Source of the DNA: Filobasidium wieringae
Lineage: Eukaryota > Basidiomycota > Tremellomycetes > Filobasidiales > Filobasidiaceae
Direction of reading: 5' to 3'
NCBI GenBank assembly: GCA_001600055.1
Contig: BCIV01000003.1
Location: 191,162 to 255,161 of the forward strand
Length of the DNA stretch: 64,000 nucleotides
The notes beneath the pieces were generated by a model that saw nothing but the letters and a program-made list of their open reading frames with translations, did no database searches and was not told the origin of the DNA. Of the stretch, positions 34,766 to 46,118 are shown in pieces (position 1 is the stretch's first letter; every line of letters starts with the position of its first letter). The translations under genes were made by a program, and so were the position numbers.

Positions 34766-37700
34766 CTATTGTTGATGCCCCATCGACGTGGTCTCGAAGA
34801 CGTTCTGCTTCTCGACTGAAGGAGTATCTGCCAGATCTATCGATTCCACCGCAATCATGCTAGTGCTCGTGCTAGCCGTAGCCCCCGTCTCTCCCGGCTC
34901 CAGTGTCTCGTTCTGCTCAGCGATAGGCGGTGAAACAAGTGCTGCCGGGACCATTTCCTTCGTCCCGCCCATCTCGTTAGCAGGGGGCGACCGTAGCTTG
35001 AAAGACGGTCTTCTCGTATGCATGCTGCCAATATCCGCTGGCCGTCTCGGAGGAAGAGGAGGAGGAGCGAATTCTCGATTAATGTTGCGCGGTGAGGTCT
35101 CCATAGGCGATGCAGCACCTGGCGGCAAGGTAGCAGAACCAGGGGAGATGAGTTTCCCATCAACCAGGGTGACAGGTTCCAGCTGGCTCGAACCAGCAAT
35201 ATGAGAGATGCCCGATGTAACTACCGCCGGTAATTTCGCTCGGGTGTGAGAGGAACCGATCCCTGCATTTACAGGGTTGTAAGATAAACTGCCGCTTCTC
35301 GACAGGGCAGCACCTGCTGGTAGAACGGGTGCGTCATGTTCTGCCTGGGAGAAAAGTAAGGGAGCATAGTTGATCATATCTTCTATCACAGTGTCCTATT
35401 AAGTCCTCGCAAGATGCGTTAGCAGCAATAGAACGACCGGCCTAGTTACGAGGTGGTTTACCTTTCCGATCTTGAAGTTCTTCAGATCCCCATCTTTTGG
35501 AAGATCGTCTTCTCCAAAAAGAGCTTTTCCAAAGATAACAGCTAAGTTCTATTACAACCAACGAGTGTTAGTGGTTCGCCCACAAGAAGGTCATGCCATC
35601 GAAACATACCTTCGCATCCATCTTGTTCTGTGCTGAGTGAGATGCTATCCTGGAAAGATGCTCTATAATCATCTGCAGCGTCATTTGGTGGATCAGAGGC
35701 ATCCTAGAAAGTCGCGCTCTGATAGCTGAGAAGTTGCTGCCAATGTGCGATTCTTTTCACCAAAATCAGCTGGAATAGGTAAAAAAATGGTCCCGAATGA
35801 TCATACCTCGATTTTCCGTGTACCTCACACGGTCGGCCAATGGGAAGAAGAATATAGGTTCAGGTAAATCTCGACAATACTTCTTCAAGACAGCTGAGAT
35901 GACCGAAATCTCGTGTTCTGCTCTGAAATGGAAGGCTTGTTCATCCTGCTCTATCTCGTACACCAGCTGCAACCGGAAATATAATTTCAGTTGCCCTCCT
36001 GGTCCACTTCCGGAGCGACACGATACATACCTGTTGTACTGAAGCTACCCGGCCATTAACTCGGTGGATACCTTCAGTTTCGAGGCCTGATCAGAGGATC
36101 AGGTGAATTTCCCGCTCAATCTGGTGCCATATCCCTTACACACCTCTTGCATCAAGCTCTGCGGTACATTTGACGAGTATCGTAGGCGGAAGACCATGCA
36201 ATCTCTCTCCTCGCTGGAAATCGTAGTCGTTCAGAGAGACTCCAAAGATTAGAGATCGACAAGGTCCAACCTGTTGTGCTGAACAATCAGGACGAGGCCA
36301 ACCGAAATCAAAGCGGTGAAGCTTACGTAGAAATTCTCATATAATATTGGAGATGCGAAATTTAACGTTCGTAGATGGGGAGGCCCAGCAAAGATGGCAG
36401 CTATACCGTGGGATCCCTCAGTAAAGAACAAACGCTTATGAATTTTCAAATGGCAATTAACTTACCGTCAACGACAGCATCTATAGCATTTACCGCTGTT
36501 CTAGGATGCTCGACCATCTGCGCGTTCGTGGCTGCTGTAGCAGCAGAACAATCTATGTACGAGGTCAAGCATCTGCGCAAAGCCCCACAAAGTTCGGTGG
36601 TGAAACCTTCATAGCTCTTCGAAACCAATCATGAGTCGAAATGGCCTGGACAAAGTGTCTACGGACTCACTTCGTTGGCAGCTGTCTGAATCTTATTGAT
36701 CCGAAGCCTCAAGGACTCTAAGTGAAAGACAGATTCCCTATATGCTTTCTCTGTTTCACCACAAGATGTCAATGAAAGCTTAGCAACGTTCGCCTAAGAT
36801 GTTCCCACCTGCTTCATCCGCCTCTCTTCTCAACTTAACCCCCTTCATCGCACTCGCCTTGACGGCTACCCCATCACCCATCCTTGTGCCAGAAAACGCC
36901 AGGCTTGGATTCCTAGCATGTCCAGCTGTACCTCCAGTAGGCAAAGGTGCACTGATTGGGAGGCTACCTGGCCCGCTAACTGCCCCTGTTCCTGTAGGAG
37001 GCAGAACGACAAATCCTTCCTCCGGGCTCTTTTCTTTATCTTTATCCCCACCGAATCGTGCCATGAATGCGTTTAGTCCTCGTTTTCCAGTGTTAGCTAG
37101 ATCGCCGAGCACGTCCTTCGTCTGACCCGTCGAGCCAGAACGTTTTCGTCCGCCGGTATGACTCTCCGTGTCAAAAGTCATGTTGTTATTTATGAATGCT
37201 GGATTGGCAGAAGGAGGTAACGGTCCAGTAACGGAAGGCGGGCTGGTGTATGGTATCCCACTCAGTTCATTTGCAGGTGTTGCAAGGGGAGAATAAGATC
37301 GATCCGCATGAACTGGATCCGAAAGAAGTTTCGCTTGCAGAGCGATGGCGTGATCCTGTCTTTTCTGATCCTCAACTTCTTGGCATTTCTTGAAATAAGC
37401 CTTCTTCAGTTTAGGTAGTGTATGTTCAGCTTGTTCGATGTACATCTATCACAAAGGCGGGTAAGCAGAGCTTCTTTCGTAAAGCATACAAAGTGTTACA
37501 CTCACATCGGTAGTCCTCTCCAGATCCTCCTTTATTCTCCCTCGAATCCTAGACTGGACCGTTCCAACCTCCTGTAATACTCTCACCACACTCTCCTGAA
37601 GTGCTTCTAGGTATGCTCGACGGGTATCTGCTTCCCGCTCGGTATGATCCCTTACTTCCCGCCATGCTTGACGAGATGTTGGGAATGCTCCTTGTATACC

Positions 37701-38226
37701 GCTAGAGATGATGATGATTAGCATGTCAAGTCGAATAAAATCCGGATGGAACAGCTCACTCCTCGTACAACGAGTCAAACGCTCGAGACTTGACGTATAA
37801 TCTCTGTAAGGAATCTACATATTGTTCTTCGATTTGTATCCTGTTTGCGTACGTAGTTGGTCAGCCCTACTAACAACAGAATTACGACTCCTATTCTTAC
37901 CGTTCAGAAAAGAAAGCCAGGTATCCTTTATTGACTTGAGAAAAGTAGCCGCTAAATCAGCTAACCAGTATTCACATTGAACACCGAGTTTCCAGCTCAC
38001 TTTCGTTGAGCTTGGCCTAATCATCCGATATTGCCATTAGCTCTCAGCTCGAGTCTGCCTACGATCATGAGCTCACATCAAACTTGGAAACCACATCATC
38101 ACCCCTCTCCTTCTTGGACATTCCTGTCAAGTCAACGCTCCTCTTGTCCCTTGAATGCTGCTTGTACGCTGCTGACTCGCCATAAGGCAGAGACTCGCTG
38201 GACGAATCGGGGTAGACAGGGGCCAT
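34766..38226 (-). CDS. F-BAR and RhoGAP domain protein (Rgd1/Rga7-like)
   Basis: Fifteen coding exons between 38226 and 34766 give about 875 residues. Exon 1 is disordered. The F-BAR domain starts with NGYFSQVNKGYLAFF-type sequence (RIQIEEQYVDSLQRLYVKS), continues through FPTSRQAWREVRDHTEREAD and AEHTLPKLKKAYFKKCQEVED, and resumes after a Ser/Pro/Gly insertion (about residues 225-405) with KAYRESVFHLESLRLRINKIQ. The RhoGAP domain follows: LETEGIHRVNG with the arginine finger near R535, VISAVLKKYCRDLPEPIF, HQMTLQMIIEHLSRIASHS and KMDAKNLAVIFG. The tail is Pro/Ser-rich with a PPPLPPRRP SH3-ligand-like motif. Such proteins switch off Rho GTPases at curved membranes and cell-division sites. The exon 2/3 junction (around 37985-37951) is uncertain: the GTGAGC donor breaks the frame, whereas GTGTTC keeps it but leaves a 33-base intron. 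Confidence 0.85.
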
Positions 38227-38928
38227 CCCTTACAGAAAGAACAGCCTGTTGGACGAAACACAACCCAGGATATAGAGCGATTGAGTGATGTGTGAAGAGG
38301 CCTGTTTAATGAGATATGGGAAAGGACTTTTGTTGTTCTTGTCAGAATGCTGTACTGCCAAGCGATGGCTCGTTGCGTTTGCTCTTCAGACTTCCAGCAA
38401 TATCGAAATGACTAGTCTGGTAGGAACTCCGTGAATTCGAATCACTGTAAAGTCAAACAGAGCGATGAAGCCACAGCAGGAATATGTCCATAATCCTACG
38501 TTGACGAGCTGATCGCCAAGATGCATCTTATCTCGTGTGAGAAATTGCTTCCGGTTATTCCCGTTGGACAGTCAATCAACCAAGAGGCAGTGCAGCTTTT
38601 GCGCAAAAACTGCGCGATTAGAACTAGTTGACCTCCACTCGGAACTCAGATTAGCTATCATTCCATTTTCATTCCGAGGTCGCTGTCGGAGAAATGGCAG
38701 CACAGTCCGCTGCTTGATCACGACAAGATGTTTGAAACCTATCATTATTTCATCTAACAAAACGAGAACGAAGACGGGCGACCCGAATCCGACGGAAAAC
38801 ATAGTTCGATCCGTATATCTATTCACTTTTACTTCAAAACTGCCTGTCCTTCTGCACGGCCTCGCGATGGTCTGTCATCTACCTTTGCAGGCTCTAGAAG
38901 CATCTTGCTCTTGCACCTTGAAAGCGAC
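38227..38928. other. Spacer upstream of the RhoGAP gene
   Basis: About 700 bases between two minus-strand genes. It should hold the RhoGAP promoter and the YOP1 3'UTR. A plus-strand open frame (38537-38932) has biased composition and no partner exons, so I do not call it. Confidence 0.45.
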
Positions 38929-39833
38929 TTAGAGGCTCCTGGAATCTGCAGAATTATGATACATCGTTGATCAGACGACGTCCTTTTGAATCTCGTTTGC
39001 AACGTCAACTTACCCTCGAAAGTGGCAGAGGTGGTGGTGTACCCAGGAACGGCACCGGTAGATCCGGAGTATCGTCCAGTGGTAGAGGAGGAAGCGTTGT
39101 TGTTAATGGCAAAGAAGACCTTTCGGACGACATTGTAGTACAAAGTCTCAGCTCCCTGTTATTTGCCAAGGGATTAGCGTATAGATCACGAAGCAGCATA
39201 TAAATAAGGGCGCACTCGGAAAGAAGGGCTCATGAGCCAGAGGATGAAGAGGGTCTTGGTAACGAAGTAGAAGGCTAATCAACCGATCATGATGTCAGTC
39301 GACTATTCCATCTGCCTCTTCCGAGAAGCATTTTCAACTCACGGAACCAATACAAAATAGGCCTGATGGCGGCGCTCTCAATGAAGTTGAAGAACCCGAA
39401 GATGACCCAGTAAGTCAACCACTGCTTGTCGTCGGTCTTTCCGGGGCTCTCGAGGGCCTTGACACTCAGGTAAGCGGGAAGAACCCAACCAACCAAGTTG
39501 GACAAGGGGCTGGCCAATCCGAAGAGGTTGAAGAAGATCAGGAAGATGGAGGCGGCTCCGAGACCGAGGACACCGTAGACTTTGGGAACACGAGTTTGAG
39601 CCTCGATGTTGTTAAGGATGGGGTATTGACCGAGCTAAGCAAGTCAAGATGAAGAATTAGCTTCCAGTCGGTACAAATTCCAAAAATCATAGCACACTCA
39701 CGGACTTGTCCAACTTGACAAGGTAGTCGTTACCGATAGCAGCACCTTGCTGAACGAGAGGGTGGTTAAGGACCTGGTTGGCGGTCTGGTTGGCACGAGC
39801 CTTGGCGTCAGCGGTTTGGGGGTGGGCAGACAT
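38929..39833 (-). CDS. YOP1: ER-shaping reticulon-like protein Yop1 (REEP/DP1)
   Basis: Five exons (39833-39702, 39634-39343, 39274-39216, 39155-39014, 38945-38929) give 213 residues. Yop1 bends ER tubules by inserting hydrophobic hairpins in the cytosolic leaflet. Family marks include LGQYPILNNIEAQTRVPKVYG, a first hairpin (VYGVLGLGAASIFLIFFNLFG), the conserved LVGWVLPAYLSVKALESPGKTDD, TYWVIFGFFNFIES and LFILWLMSPSFRGAETLYY. The tail is Ser/Thr/Gly-rich with a final 17-base exon encoding the last five residues (DSRSL) and the stop. Length is normal for the fungal family. No retention signal beyond the hairpins is obvious. Confidence 0.94.
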
Positions 39834-40862
39834 TGTGACTGTTGTTCGTGGTTGAAAGATATAGCGAAGCAAGGAGGAGACGGAAGAAGAGCAGAGAGAA
39901 AACAACAAATGGGAATGATCAGTCCGTTGCGCAAAGTGAAAAGTCCGCAGTCCAGGTCGGACGACCGTACGCTACGGCAGTTTCTCAGGTAGATTTCACT
40001 CACTGGTTATTAGATGTAGAGTTGATCTAAGGTCGTTAAGGGAATTGATAGAGCGTAGAGCACAACAAGGTGGACGAGTTGCGAGTTGAGTTGTTGAACG
40101 AGGTGTACTGCATTCGACCTTGCGGATGTTGAAAAGCGATGATGCGCTCTCTCGTTGTTCTGTTTCTTTCGATGACGTTCCAAGGACGCGTCATCCGCTT
40201 TCTCACGCTCACGCGCTATGCTCGCACCTCGTGCAAGTTGGATCCGTAACGGAAGTTTCAGCTCGGGTAACGTTGTCTACGGCCCGTAAGCTCAAGCTAA
40301 TATTTACTGATTCCTTCCCCTCCCATTGACTGAAAGAATGTTATTCCCTACTTTGTCTGTTCTGCAACAAAAGAGCGACTGAAATCAGGAAGAAACCCGA
40401 ACAGCTGGCAAACGCTCTCTGCAACAGCAAAAGGTTGCGTAGAATTGATAGCTCGAGGAAGTTTCTTTCAACATGGTTTCGAGCGAGTCAGCATGTCTTA
40501 ATTATCGAAAAATTCCGATGGCTGCATCTCATTCCTTTGCGTGGTCGCTATCGGAGAGATCGACCTTATGAAGGAAGGGTAAATTATGAGACGACCTGCA
40601 AGAGCCTATATGTATGCGTTTCCCCCGAGCTATCAGTCAACCATCGATCCGCTGCGCCGAAACCAAATGTTTTGTCCCCAGGAGATGTAAATAGGTATTA
40701 TAACAATCGTATCAAAAGCACAACGGTAGATGAACCCGCGTATATCTAAAGAAGCAAAGAAAGACATAGGCGATCAAGGGTTGTAGGTACATAAGACTAG
40801 CCCGACTATTGCGGAGATGGACAAGGAAGATCGAATTCCTCCACCGGCCCAGCTAGATGGTC
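39834..40862. other. Spacer upstream of YOP1
   Basis: About 1 kb between minus-strand genes, holding the YOP1 promoter and the 3' region of the MARVEL-like gene. Open frames here are short and not protein-like. No repeat or RNA gene was recognised. Confidence 0.45.
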
Positions 40863-41805
40863 TTAAGCCAACCAAGCGTCGACCAAGGAAGATTTCATAA
40901 GACCCAATCCTTTTCGAGCTTTGAAACCGAGGAAGACGATCCAACACCAAGTGGCGAAGATGAGGATGGTATCGATCCATCTGAAGGAACGATGTCGTCA
41001 ACAATCAGCATTCCTTGTTATGAAGGAAGGGGGAAATGAAAAAAGTACTGACGAGATGATCTCCAAAGACCTGGTTCGGCCACATCGAGGGAAGCCAGAG
41101 ACGGTACTACAGTTGATACCCGATTGGAGGTCGGTCACGGCGGCAGACCCAATGAGGAACAACAGCTATTTGACCCAAGCGAAAGGTAACGACGGAGGGA
41201 GAGGGAAGAGACAACGCGCGATGAGCGGTGAAGACGGACAAAGGAGGAGAGATGGGAGGACGTACGAATCCGATTGTAGTGATAACGAAATGAGGCAAGA
41301 CTCCAAACAACCTGTTAAGCGGTTTGATGAGGAACCCAATAAGGAGGTAAACTATAGAAAAAAAGGACGAAATCCAGGTCAGTCCGTATGTGCGTTTACT
41401 TCCCATCATACCGATCCATCGGAACCAGACGATCAGAGGAGAGAAAACTTACGACCAAAGACGGTCATCCAGATACTAGCGACCAAGAGGATCCTGATAC
41501 GGGGTTTGTAAGGTCCGTGCCCAACAGGATAACCGTTGTCGTTGTACCATCCTACCAAGTAACCTGAAAGTCCCAGGGTTACAATGGACAGGAAGGTCTG
41601 TTTGGAAGGAGAGATCGAGAGTAGCGGCGGGAGGATAGGAGTCAGATGGAGTCTATTGGATGTGAGGAAGGAAGGGACTGACGATGACTGCTAGCAGTGG
41701 GGTGTGGATAAGTTTGAGGGAACGTTCGGTTCGCTATGGACAGGAAAGGTAGGTTAGGTTGGGGTCATTCGCATGAGAGTGATGTAGCCAGTGAGGACTA
41801 ACCAT
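40863..41805 (-). CDS. Four-TM MARVEL-like membrane protein
   Basis: Six exons join to 171 residues: 41805-41803 (ATG only), 41733-41683, 41597-41453, 41351-41266, 41165-41053 and 40980-40863. Four hydrophobic segments are clear: PLLAVITFLSIVTLGLSGYL, ILLVASIWMTVFGLYLLIGF, HFVITTIGFLLFLIGSAAV and TILIFATWCWIVFLGFK. A basic RTERSLKL start, a loop with DNGYPVGHGPYKPR, and an extracytoplasmic loop with two cysteines (NCSTVSGFPRC) complete the picture. This fits the fungal MARVEL/Nce102-like family, found in plasma-membrane domains or sorting vesicles. The first coding exon holds just the start codon, followed at once by a GTTAGT donor. The exon 5 donor is GTCAGT at 41052, required by frame. Confidence 0.82.
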
Positions 41806-42691
41806 ATTGTCTATCCTGATTGATGTCGAGTGGGCTAGTGTGATGATGAGTGGTGGTGGTGTCGCTGTTGGTTTGATGATCGAAAGTCTAGATCGACCTG
41901 ATCAACAACAACTGATCTGTTTGTCCTGCTTTTATGTTTATCCCTGGTGATTGTTATCACTTTCCCCCTTTCAATTTGCCTCCGCAAAACTTGGATGTTG
42001 AGATCGACGAGGGGGAAGCCATCTATGACGTCATAATGAGCATAGCACGGAGTTTCTTTGCAGACGACGCGCAGCCGTTGCTTGGCCGTCAAATTGTTGG
42101 AATCTTGGTGTCTGAGCTCTATTGGCAGCGGGTGTTTCAGGTTGCCAGGTTGTGATTGAGTCCCATTGTTGAGTGCGTCATAGAAGCTATCATCGATGCG
42201 CGGTCTGGATGAGCAGGCTCAAACGCTTTGATGGGCCTGTTCTATGCATTGTGCGTATGCGGTGTCGTCTTTTGTTCCAACCTCGTCATACAGTGCATAC
42301 AGCAGGATTTTCCGACCCGAACAACACTCATACCCTCTGTATGATCTACCATACATTGACCATCCTCTGAATCGTTCCGCTCACTGTTCCCAATCAGTCA
42401 GTCAGAAGCACACATCCTGATTATCACCTTCAAATTTCAAACCGACGATCGGTCATTGTCCCCACCTGTGAAGAACGCTAAAATGACGTAATCACGTAAT
42501 GTCCAGGGTCGGTTCCTCGTCCTCGCCCGAAAGCACCCGGATTTCGGAAGCAAGATGGGATGTCGAGCGAGAAAGGAACTCGTTGATAACAATTCAAACT
42601 GGACAAAACATTCTCAAAACCCAAGGAATCACAGGTCGAGACTCGTATTCAGACTCAGGCTGAATATACTAGGTCACCTCATACTGATATC
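41806..42691. promoter_or_regulatory. Divergent intergenic promoter region
   Basis: About 890 bases separate a minus-strand MARVEL-like gene and a plus-strand unknown gene whose starts face away from each other. Both promoters should lie here. I see no gene or clear motif. Confidence 0.45.
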
Positions 42692-44997
42692 ATGGTCCTT
42701 TTTAATCCACCTCTAGGATCGCACCATACCATCCCCATTCCCAATGACGCCGGGGCGAAAGGACACCTTTCCCTGAACTTCACCGCTTCGTTCCAAGATG
42801 GACCCATAGGACCGGACGATAAACTCGAACTATGGACCGATGCGCCTACCATCGCTGGGGATAGGTCCTGGAGAGGTATTCCCTTCATCCTACTTGAGCA
42901 AGGGGAAGAAAAGGATGTCATCTCATCCGATTTAGATTCGGACCGGTTGGATGTCCTTCACCTCTCCCCCTCCTTGTCCGCAGAACCGACGACAGATTCG
43001 ATTCCTTTGGGAACACAATTTATCTCACTCCCTCTCTCGGTTGGAGAGATGTCGATAGAGTATACGTTCCGAATCATCCATCCTGATGGAGGTATCAGTT
43101 GGTTGGGTGGGATGGGACAGAATGGGACGATCGGGTTGGTCCCTCAACCGCAAGAGGGGAGTGATGAGGTACCAAGATGTACTGGGTGGAGCGGGCTGGG
43201 ATTGAACAGTTTGTAAGTGAAAGGACCAAGATATTCGTGTTCTGGTGGAAAGAAGGAGCCTGATCCTTCGAATCCATCTTCTGATAGGAACGATCAATTA
43301 CACTTGACAACCTTCCCTACGATTTCCGCCTCGAATCTGAAAAACTCGGAATATCTATTCCTTTACACTTCCAAGTCTACTCTACCGCCACTAGCAGTAT
43401 GGCTCGACTCCCCTCTCTCGTCAGCAAAGGACGACTATCCATTACGTACCTACACCACTGCCGAATTCATCGGAAAAGAATTACTGGGACGGAATGTGAC
43501 TTCCCCCTCAAGCGATTGGCAAATTGAAGAACTCCGTACCACCCAATCGAATCGGTCTAGGGCGATCATCACTCGTCACCACACATCTCCCGGTTCAATC
43601 TCTTCCGGATCTGAACAACTGTTCATCTTCTCCTCCCCCGCTGCAGCGGGACGGGCAGGATCGACATACAAGGTCGGTATCTATGATCTAGCGGAGAAGA
43701 TCTTCTCCCAAAAGCCTGAGTCGGAGAGAAAGGGGGTCGTTTGGGATCGAGCTTCACGTACGGGAACTCTTTTCCCTAAGAACAGGGATGAAGATAAAGG
43801 ACCCGATCTGGTCGTTGATTTCTCAGAGTCCACCTCGGCCCGTGCTCATGGGCTGGATATCCTTCCTCTTACTGCTTTCGGAGCCCACGGGTACATCGTA
43901 GGATTGCCTAGTACGCTGGAAGCGGAGGGGGATAATGGAGGAAACGCTAGGGTCAGGGGAATGGAGTACTTCGATGAGAAGAGGTGGGAGTTTGTAGAGG
44001 AGGTCGAGGAGAGGGTGTTGGAGATGCCCGATCCGGTTAGTGAGAGCGAGAGCGAGAGTGAGAGTGAGATGGAGGAAGAACAAGCCGTAATTCCTCCCCA
44101 TACCGCCAACCTGAACTTGGACCGCGCAGAGGAATCGGTTGAACTCCCTATGAGTCCTAGGACAGACGACCTACACGAAGTCCAGGAAGAGATCCCCTCG
44201 ATTCGATCTTCCCTCGAATCCAGCTCCAGTGATACCACTGGGGAGAGCGATTGTTCTTCCCTCCATAAGCTCAAGCCTGGGCAGGGAGGTGCATCTGAGC
44301 CTGAGGAGACCCGGGAGGAAGAGGACAAGACGATGAGCCCGTTCTGGAGGACGATCTGGTTGCTCGCTGCGTTCTTTAGGGGAATTTGGGTCAGGTTGTT
44401 CAAGTCTGGTCAGACGAATGAGAACGATGACAAAGGGGACGGAACGGGTTTACCCAGTACTGTAAGTCTTTTTAAGTCGTTCAACACATCGAAGAGCGTA
44501 TCATTCATTGAGCTCCCATGGTGGATATACAGGACGTCGAGGATGAGGCGGCTCCGATTGCCGACGAAACGGTCAGCGGGCTTGTGATTCAAGACGCCGC
44601 CCCCGTAGATGAGCCCCGCAAGGTTCTCCCCTTGGCGGAGACCACTCCTCTTCCCGAGGACAAAGAACAACGAACCATCGCTGCTCCAGCCACTAAACGA
44701 GCCAAGAAACCCCGCGCGCGTGTTCAAAAGGAACCAGTCGAGAGGATCGTCAGGACGCTCAAAACTCGAACTATGGTGGAACCGGCGTTTATGAAGTTCT
44801 TTGTCGATCGAGGGGACAAAATCACCCTTCTTTCTGACATTGCTCAACAGATCAAGGTCGTTCGACAGGATGAGAAGGAGGAGGTCGTCTTGACTACCAA
44901 GGTCGAGAAGGAGTTGACGGACGGACTCAAGGTCATCGAGATTGAGAACGTTGGAGGGTTTATTGGCGGTTACGAGTTGAGGTTGACTATTGCGTGA
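42692..44997 (+). CDS. Unknown 719-residue single-TM protein
   Basis: Three exons (42692-43212, 43288-44461, 44533-44997) join in frame. I do not recognise the family. The N-terminal about 170 residues look like a beta-rich domain (GHLSLNFTASFQD, DDKLELWTD, SVGEMSIEYTFRIIHPDG, GGMGQNGTIGLVPQ). A second mixed domain follows (about 175-420; QIEELRTTQSNRSRAIITRH, TYKVGIYDLAEKIF). Next comes an acidic low-complexity region with repeated SE pairs, then one likely membrane segment at about 524-543 (FWRTIWLLAAFFRGIWVRLF). The last exon adds a basic stretch (KRAKKPRARVQ) and an alpha/beta C-terminal block ending GGFIGGYELRLTIA. There is no signal peptide. A tail-region membrane anchor with a large cytosolic part is the simplest reading. 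Confidence 0.65.
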
Positions 44998-45492
44998 GGA
45001 GTAGAGCTGTGAGGACAGGACATAGAGTTTAGGTTTGGTTTTACGATTCTGCTTCATTTCGGTAGTGGAGATACACGAGCTTTCGTTTACGTGTCGGTTT
45101 GGGTCTGAAAAGATGTAGCTGTGATCTATGGGGTTTGGACTGGGTTTCGAGATATAATGCGATATATGATATACGACGATGGATACAGAACGGAACTAGG
45201 TTCCTGTCTTCGCGCCAAAGATCTGGGAATTATACTGTTGTTTCCCGCATAAAAAGGAACCCGGGGAAGATGAGTATTGGACTATATATGTAAGAGCCAG
45301 ATGCCGACACTACTGAACGCAACAAGTTAACTCTAGATTGGAACAAGTGTTGGCAAGCAAGATACAACGATGAAATGAGAGGCCTTTCTGTGATGCCTCT
45401 ACAGCAGGCTGGTAACCGAAGCTTGAAGCCTAATTCTCCTAGTCACTCAATATGGTTTACAAATTAGTCATTCAAACATCAAGCATCGCTTA
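44998..45492. other. Spacer before tRNA-Lys
   Basis: About 500 bases with no credible gene. The last 18 bases (45475-45492) match the flank of the other tRNA-Lys locus. Confidence 0.5.
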
Positions 45493-45580
45493 GCCCGATG
45501 AGCTCCGTTGGTAGAGCAGCCGACTCTTAATACATTAGTGTTTAATCGGCAGGTCATGGGTTCGAGCCCCATATTGGGCT
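45493..45580 (+). tRNA. tRNA-Lys(CTT) with intron
   Basis: Full cloverleaf with the same mature sequence as the copy at 30078-30172: GCCCGAT/ATTGGGC acceptor, GAGCTCCGTTGGTAGAGC D-arm, CTT anticodon, and T-arm with GGGTTCGAGCCC. The intron after the anticodon loop is only about 14 bases (TACATTAGTGTTTA). A TTTTT terminator follows at about 45585-45589. Confidence 0.92.
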
Positions 45581-46118
45581 TTCCTTTTTGCCACCTTTTA
45601 CCTTTTGCATAGTCTATCAGGAATTGAGATTGCTCAGCAATAAATCATACGCACAGGATTCACAGAGGAGCAGATCAACAAGTCCTCGACGATGGGCGTG
45701 TAGTGGTTTCTGCCTTCGACATCAGCGCAAGACCAGTCGTTAGATGGAGACTGTCACTCTGCTTGCTGTCTTGAGGACCTTTGACGGCCAGCTATCGCAA
45801 TACCAAACGCAGAGCGAATTCAGTTTCAAGGTCTTCCTGGATCGAGCGGTCGACCCTGAACAATGGAAAGGAAGTATTTCGGCTCGAAAAGTTTCTCAAC
45901 CATGCCGCGTACAATAGCAGATCTAGCAGCAGCTCATTCATCGATATCGCCTCTTGTAATTTACGATTCCTTAACATTGCTCGTTCCCTTCCAATCGTGG
46001 AAAGCTTTTACAACATTTTTTGGGGTTGAAAGAAAAGAGGAAATAGCGAGATCATATACGTATAAATAGTCTGATGCGGGTATTCGATCGCAATGCCAGA
46101 ATGCCACTGGTCGTTTTT
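45581..46118. other. Spacer between tRNA-Lys and RAT1 3' end
   Basis: About 540 bases holding the tRNA terminator and the RAT1 3'UTR. Nothing else was recognised. Confidence 0.5.

Noticed and set aside
38537..38932. Plus-strand 131-residue open frame between the RhoGAP gene and YOP1
   Set aside because: It overlaps the last YOP1 exon on the opposite strand, has no recognisable motif and no splice partners.
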